The position numbers were made by a program, and so were the translations under genes. Source: Comamonadaceae bacterium (lineage in GTDB: Bacteria; Pseudomonadota; Gammaproteobacteria; Burkholderiales; Burkholderiaceae_C). Taken from it: DNA of 9,235 nt. The number at the start of each line of letters is the position of its first letter. Within the stretch, counting starts at the first letter, position 1. The notes below the pieces were generated by a model. It did no database searches. It worked only from the letters and a program-made list of their open reading frames with translations, and was not told where the DNA came from. Location: contig JAHEBY010000076.1 in NCBI GenBank assembly GCA_024642025.1, forward strand, positions 1-9,235, read 5' to 3'. Shown here one piece after another: positions 5,728 to 9,235 of the stretch.

Positions 5728-7059
5728 TCAAGCCGACAACGTATCGGCGATGCGTTCAGCGCAAGACTGCGCAAGGGCAGCGTCGCGCGCCTCAACCATC
5801 ACGCGCAACAGCGGCTCGGTGCCACTGGCCCGGATCAACAAGCGGCCTCCATCGCCCAGCGCCCGTTCAGCAGCCAGACTCTCTTTGGCAAGCCGGGTGT
5901 TCGACTTCCAGTCTTGCCCGGGCCTCAAGCGCACGTTTATAAGCGTTTGCGGAAACAGCGCCACTGCAGACAGCAAATCCGACATGCTGCGACCGCTGCG
6001 CACGCAGGCTTGCAGCACCATCAATGCTGAAATCAACCCGTCGCCAGTGGTGTGCTTGTCCAACGCGAGCAGGTGGCCAGACCCTTCTCCCCCCAAAATC
6101 CACTTTCTCTTTTCAAGCTCTTCGAGCACATAGCGGTCTCCCACCTTGGCACGCACAAATTCGACGCCGCGCGTTTTGAGTGCCACCTCGACCGCCATGT
6201 TCGTCATCAAGGTTCCTACTACCCCCGGCACAGCTTCGCCCCGGCCCAGCCTGTCATCAGCCATCAGATAAAGCAGCTCGTCACCGTTGAACAGGCGCCC
6301 CTGAGCGTCAACAAGCTGCAACCGGTCAGCATCGCCATCCAGCGCGATGCCGTAGTCCGCTTTGTGCTGGCGCACGGCCTCAATCAGCGCCTGCGGATGC
6401 GTAGCGCCCACTTCGTGGTTGATATTCAAACCATCTGGAGAACAACCGATGGCGATGACTTCCGCACCTAGCTCATGAAATACCTTGGGTGCAATGTGAT
6501 AGGCAGCTCCATGCGCCGCGTCTACAACGATCCGGATGCCACGCAGCGTGAGGTTATAGGCGAATGTACTTTTGCAAAACTCAATATAGCGACCGGCAGC
6601 ATCTTCAAGGCGGCGCGTCTTGCCAAGGCTGGCCGAGTCAACCCAAACTGGGTCTTCCAGCAGCGTCGCCTCGACGGCGATCTCCCACTCGTCCGGCAGC
6701 TTGGTGCCGTGGGCACTGAAGAACTTGATGCCGTTGTCGGGAAATGAATTGTGGCTGGCACTGATCACCACCCCGAGCGAGGCGCGTTGAGCGCGAGTCA
6801 GGTAAGCGACACCAGGTGTTGGCAACGGGCCGAGCAGCACCACATCTACGCCTGCAGAATTGAACCCGCTTTCAAGCGCGCTTTCGAGCATATAGCCCGA
6901 AATACGCGTGTCTTTGCCGATCAAAACTGTCGGATGTTCTTCGGTTCTCTTCAACACCCGGCCCACCGCATGGGCAAGGTGCAATACGAAATCCGGAGTA
7001 ATGGGCGGTTGACCCACCATGCCCCGGATGCCGTCAGTTCCAAAATACTGCCTGCTCAT
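5728..7059 (-). CDS. glmM: Phosphoglucosamine mutase
   Basis: The enzyme converts glucosamine-6-phosphate to glucosamine-1-phosphate in the cytoplasm, feeding GlmU to make UDP-GlcNAc for peptidoglycan and LPS. The product has 443 residues, against 445 in E. coli. The four signature loops of alpha-D-phosphohexomutases are present and intact: ISASHN (99-104) with phosphoserine Ser102; DGDADR (241-246) with the Mg-binding Asp241, Asp243 and Asp245; GGEGSGH (323-329) for sugar recognition; and RASGTEPLLR (410-419) for phosphate binding. The N-terminus MSRQYFGTDGIRG is the standard GlmM opening, which fixes the ATG at 7059. The ribosome binding site is only a purine-rich stretch (GAAGAAAGAAG), not a clear consensus. 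It follows folP by 66 bp on the same strand, the same order as in E. coli and many other proteobacteria. Activation needs phosphorylation of Ser102. The gene is expected to be essential. Confidence 0.98.
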   Translation of the reverse strand: MSRQYFGTDGIRGMVGQPPITPDFVLHLAHAVGRVLKRTEEHPTVLIGKDTRISGYMLESALESGFNSAGVDVVLLGPLPTPGVAYLTRAQRASLGVVISASHNSFPDNGIKFFSAHGTKLPDEWEIAVEATLLEDPVWVDSASLGKTRRLEDAAGRYIEFCKSTFAYNLTLRGIRIVVDAAHGAAYHIAPKVFHELGAEVIAIGCSPDGLNINHEVGATHPQALIEAVRQHKADYGIALDGDADRLQLVDAQGRLFNGDELLYLMADDRLGRGEAVPGVVGTLMTNMAVEVALKTRGVEFVRAKVGDRYVLEELEKRKWILGGEGSGHLLALDKHTTGDGLISALMVLQACVRSGRSMSDLLSAVALFPQTLINVRLRPGQDWKSNTRLAKESLAAERALGDGGRLLIRASGTEPLLRVMVEARDAALAQSCAERIADTLSA

Positions 7060-7125
7060 GTAGTCGCTTCTTTCTTCAATCTCTTTTTAAGGTGCAAAGA
7101 CCCCACCAAGGCGCCTTCAGCCATT

Positions 7126-7986
7126 CTAGTTGGGCGGATTCACGGCCGCGAGCACACGCAAGGCCTTCACGGATTCCATGACATCATGTACGCGGACGAT
7201 TGACGCACCCCGCTCCACGGCCAACACCGCCGCCACTACGCTGGGCACCATGCGCTCATGCGGGACCCCATTGACCGGTAGGGCTGCGACTGACGGCAAG
7301 CCTGCTGCAACCGCCAGGGAAGACTTTCTGGACCAACCCGCCAGAAGCGGAAAACCGCAAACCAGTAGTTCTCGCTGCCGGCTCAGAAGCGAAAAGTTCT
7401 GCTCGGGCGTCTTGCCAAACCCAACGCCAGGATCAGCCACGATTCGTTCTAAATCGATCGATTGCCCCTGTAAATATTGCGTTATGTGCTCCCAAAACTG
7501 CAGCAGCTGTGGAATCACGTCACCCTCCATGGGCCTACTTTGCATGGTTTCCGGTTCGCCGTGCATGTGCATCAGGCAGAGGCCACTACCCGGAAAAGCC
7601 GCTACCCGCTCGACTGCGCCAGGTTGTCGAAGCGCCCACACGTCATTGATGATGTCTGCCCCAAGGTCGAGCGCGGCGCCCATCACGTCAGGCTTGTAAG
7701 TGTCTACCGAGATCGGTACACCCAGTTTTAAAGCCTCCTGCAACACTGGCAGCAGGCGCTGCAGTTCGTCGGCCACCGGCACTGGTTGTGCACCGGGGCG
7801 TGTAGATTCCGCGCCGAGATCAAGAATATCTGCACCGTCCCTGACAAGTTGCTCGCAGTGCTGAAGTGCCGAGCGTACAGACGCATGCTGTCCACCATCC
7901 GAAAACGAGTCGGGCGTCAGATTGACAATGCCCATCACTTTTGGGCGCGTGAGATCTATCCGGAAGCGCGTGGTTTGCCAAAACAT
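7126..7986 (-). CDS. folP: Dihydropteroate synthase
   Basis: The enzyme condenses 6-hydroxymethyl-7,8-dihydropterin pyrophosphate with p-aminobenzoate to give dihydropteroate in folate synthesis, and is the target of sulfonamides. The product has 286 residues, close to E. coli FolP. The motifs of the TIM-barrel pterin-binding family are all visible: NLTPDSFSDGG (22-32), GAESTRPGA (58-66), SVDTYKP (93-99), INDVWALR (113-120), DPGVGFGKTPEQN (185-197), LAGWSRKS (215-222) with the conserved Ser-Arg-Lys, and RVHDV (265-269). The Phe/Pro loop positions that acquired sulfonamide resistance genes alter show no obvious insertion, so this looks like the normal chromosomal copy. The ATG at 7986 is chosen because MFWQTTRFRIDL is a usual N-terminus in this group. 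A GGGG run a few bases upstream is the only ribosome binding site. It lies between ftsH and glmM, the conserved order, but an intrinsic terminator sits between it and ftsH. Confidence 0.97.
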   Translation of the reverse strand: MFWQTTRFRIDLTRPKVMGIVNLTPDSFSDGGQHASVRSALQHCEQLVRDGADILDLGAESTRPGAQPVPVADELQRLLPVLQEALKLGVPISVDTYKPDVMGAALDLGADIINDVWALRQPGAVERVAAFPGSGLCLMHMHGEPETMQSRPMEGDVIPQLLQFWEHITQYLQGQSIDLERIVADPGVGFGKTPEQNFSLLSRQRELLVCGFPLLAGWSRKSSLAVAAGLPSVAALPVNGVPHERMVPSVVAAVLAVERGASIVRVHDVMESVKALRVLAAVNPPN

Positions 7987-8040
7987 GCCGGCCCCAGATC
8001 AAACCTTAAGGCGCACCAATGGCCAAATGGGAGCGCAAGT

Positions 8041-8064
8041 TAAAAACGGGGCACATGGCCCCGT
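8041..8064 (-). terminator. Intrinsic terminator downstream of ftsH
   Basis: On the minus strand ACGGGGC pairs perfectly with GCCCCGT (8046-8064, 7-bp GC-rich stem, 5-base loop). A run of five T (8046-8042) follows immediately, with its first T shared with the stem base. It lies about 55 bases after the ftsH stop and about 55 bases before the folP start, so it should end or attenuate the ftsH transcript. That implies either read-through or a separate promoter for folP-glmM. Confidence 0.75.
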
Positions 8065-8119
8065 CTTGCTCAGATTCACCGTCGACAAAATCAATGTTGA
8101 AAAGGCCCCGGTGTTCGAC

Positions 8120-9235
8120 TTATGCAACCGTTGTCGCAGGCTCTGGCGCTACGGCAGGCGCACCACCATTGCCGCCACCGCCGGAAGAAGGGGTACGCGG
8201 CGTCCAGTCCTTCGGCGGACGAGGGTCTTTGCCGGCCATGATGTCGTCGAGCTGGTCGCTGTCAATGGTTTCCCATTCAAGCAAGGCTTTAGCCATCGCG
8301 TGCATTTTGTCCTTGTTTTCCTCGATCAGATTGCGCGCAAGCGTATATTGCTCGTCGATGATGCGGCGCACCTCACCATCTACCTTTTGCATGGTTTGCT
8401 CGCTCATGTTGGTAGTTTTGGTGACCGAGCGGCCCAAAAACACTTCGCCTTCATTTTCGGCATAGACCATTGGGCCCAGCGCGTCGGTCATGCCGTAGCG
8501 CGTCACCATGTCGCGGGCGATATGCGTAGCGCGCTCAAAGTCGTTGCTGGCACCCGTCGTCATCTGGTTCATGAACACCTCTTCGGCAATTCGGCCTCCA
8601 AACAGCATGCTGATCTGATTGAGCATGTATTCGCTGTCGTAGCTATAGCGGTCTTGCGTCGGCAAGCTCATCGTCACCCCGAGTGCACGACCGCGCGGAA
8701 TGATGGTGACCTTGTGCACCGGATCGCACTTGGGCAGCAGTTTCCCGATCAGCGCGTGGCCAGATTCGTGGTAGGCAGTATTGCGACGCTCTTCCTCGGG
8801 CATGACCATGCTTTTGCGCTCTGGGCCCATGAAGATTTTGTCTTTGGCCTTTTCAAAATCCTGCATTTCTACCGTGCGGGCGTTGCGTCGGGCCGCCATC
8901 AGAGCCGCCTCGTTGCACAAATTGGCAAGGTCGGCACCCGACATACCGGGCGTACCCCGCGCGATAATACTCGCGCTCACATCCTGGCCTAGCGGCACTT
9001 TGCGCATGTGCACATTCAGAATCTGCTCCCGCCCGCGAATATCGGGCAAGGTGACATACACCTGTCGGTCAAAACGGCCCGGGCGGAGCAAAGCCGCATC
9101 CAGAATGTCCGGTCTGTTGGTAGCTGCAACCACGATGACACCGACATTGGTCTCGAACCCGTCCATCTCGACGAGCATCTGATTGAGCGTCTGCTCGCGC
9201 TCATCGTTGCCGCCCCCCAAACCCGCGCCACGTTG
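8120..9235 (-). CDS. ftsH: ATP-dependent zinc metalloprotease FtsH, C-terminal part (5' end outside window)
   Basis: FtsH is the inner-membrane AAA+ protease that degrades misfolded membrane proteins and regulators such as LpxC and sigma-32. The frame is open to the right edge, so the first ~270 residues (two membrane helices, Walker A and Walker B) are outside; 371 residues are visible. Seen here, numbered from the codon at 9220, are the second region of homology: VAATNRPD (31-38) with sensor-1 Asn, and LLRPGRFDR (44-52) with the two arginine fingers. The AAA lid follows, with GTPGMSGADL (89-98). The zinc site is HESGH (151-155), and the Asp of TTGASNDFERA (227) is the likely third ligand. 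All key residues are present. The tail ends in a Gly/Pro/Ala-rich, probably disordered stretch (about 346-366). The start of the visible part, QRGAGLGGGNDEREQTLNQM, matches the pore-proximal region of FtsH. The gene is first in the ftsH-folP-glmM order and is followed by a terminator. Confidence 0.98.
   Translation of the reverse strand, partial: QRGAGLGGGNDEREQTLNQMLVEMDGFETNVGVIVVAATNRPDILDAALLRPGRFDRQVYVTLPDIRGREQILNVHMRKVPLGQDVSASIIARGTPGMSGADLANLCNEAALMAARRNARTVEMQDFEKAKDKIFMGPERKSMVMPEEERRNTAYHESGHALIGKLLPKCDPVHKVTIIPRGRALGVTMSLPTQDRYSYDSEYMLNQISMLFGGRIAEEVFMNQMTTGASNDFERATHIARDMVTRYGMTDALGPMVYAENEGEVFLGRSVTKTTNMSEQTMQKVDGEVRRIIDEQYTLARNLIEENKDKMHAMAKALLEWETIDSDQLDDIMAGKDPRPPKDWTPRTPSSGGGGNGGAPAVAPEPATTVA

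Noticed and set aside
5186..6133. Long open frame (315 codons) on the plus strand opposite the acetyltransferase and glmM.
   Set aside because: It is antisense to two well-supported genes, has low-complexity composition with no recognisable motif, and lacks a ribosome binding site. It is a shadow of GC-rich coding sequence.
7108..7117. Perfect 10-bp palindrome AAGGCGCCTT between folP and glmM, considered as a terminator or operator.
   Set aside because: It has no loop and no adjacent T-tract in the direction of transcription; a 10-bp palindrome of this kind can occur by chance.
7998..8026. Candidate folP promoter on the minus strand: TTGGCC, 17-base spacer, TTTGAT.
   Set aside because: Each box matches consensus in only four of six positions, and the implied transcript start would fall within a few bases of the ATG, cutting off the presumed ribosome binding site.
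7922..8992. Long open frame (356 codons) on the plus strand opposite ftsH and the folP start.
   Set aside because: It runs antisense through conserved FtsH motifs and the terminator, with a His/Arg/Ala-rich product and no family features.

Overview
The window looks like a chromosomal segment of a betaproteobacterium, most likely Burkholderiales near the Comamonadaceae. I base this on the moderately high GC content, the conserved order ftsH-folP-glmM, and the look of the FolP and GlmM proteins. This placement is an impression from protein character and synteny, not from a database search. Six genes can be supported in full or in part, with a seventh entering at the left edge. Coding density is high and no stretch of 300 bases lacks a gene. 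I see no tRNA, rRNA, CRISPR array, insertion sequence or phage gene.

Right half (about 5170-9235, all minus strand): a housekeeping block. Transcription runs from ftsH (membrane AAA+ zinc protease, N-terminal part outside the window) through an intrinsic terminator to folP (dihydropteroate synthase, folate synthesis), then glmM (phosphoglucosamine mutase, first committed steps to UDP-GlcNAc for peptidoglycan and LPS), then a GNAT N-acetyltransferase whose reading frame starts at or just after the glmM stop.

Middle (about 2821-4958, minus strand): a two-gene accessory unit with strong ribosome binding sites. The first gene encodes an animal-type (cyclooxygenase/myeloperoxidase superfamily) haem peroxidase with an intact haem pocket. 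The second encodes a Tae4-family peptidoglycan amidase, the enzyme type injected by type VI secretion systems, with an intact Cys-His-Asp triad. No recognisable immunity gene (Tai4) or T6SS structural gene lies beside it.

Left (1-2866, plus strand): the C-terminal 950 or so residues of a large membrane-anchored patatin-like phospholipase. It carries an extra transmembrane helix and a cysteine-containing, probably periplasmic C-terminal region. It converges on the amidase gene, and the two coding regions overlap tail to tail by 46 bp.

The most interesting part is the boundary where a conserved core operon gives way to a peroxidase + cell-wall amidase pair that converges on a membrane phospholipase. 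All three are enzymes that could damage or remodel cell envelopes. Any joint role in antagonism or defence is inference.
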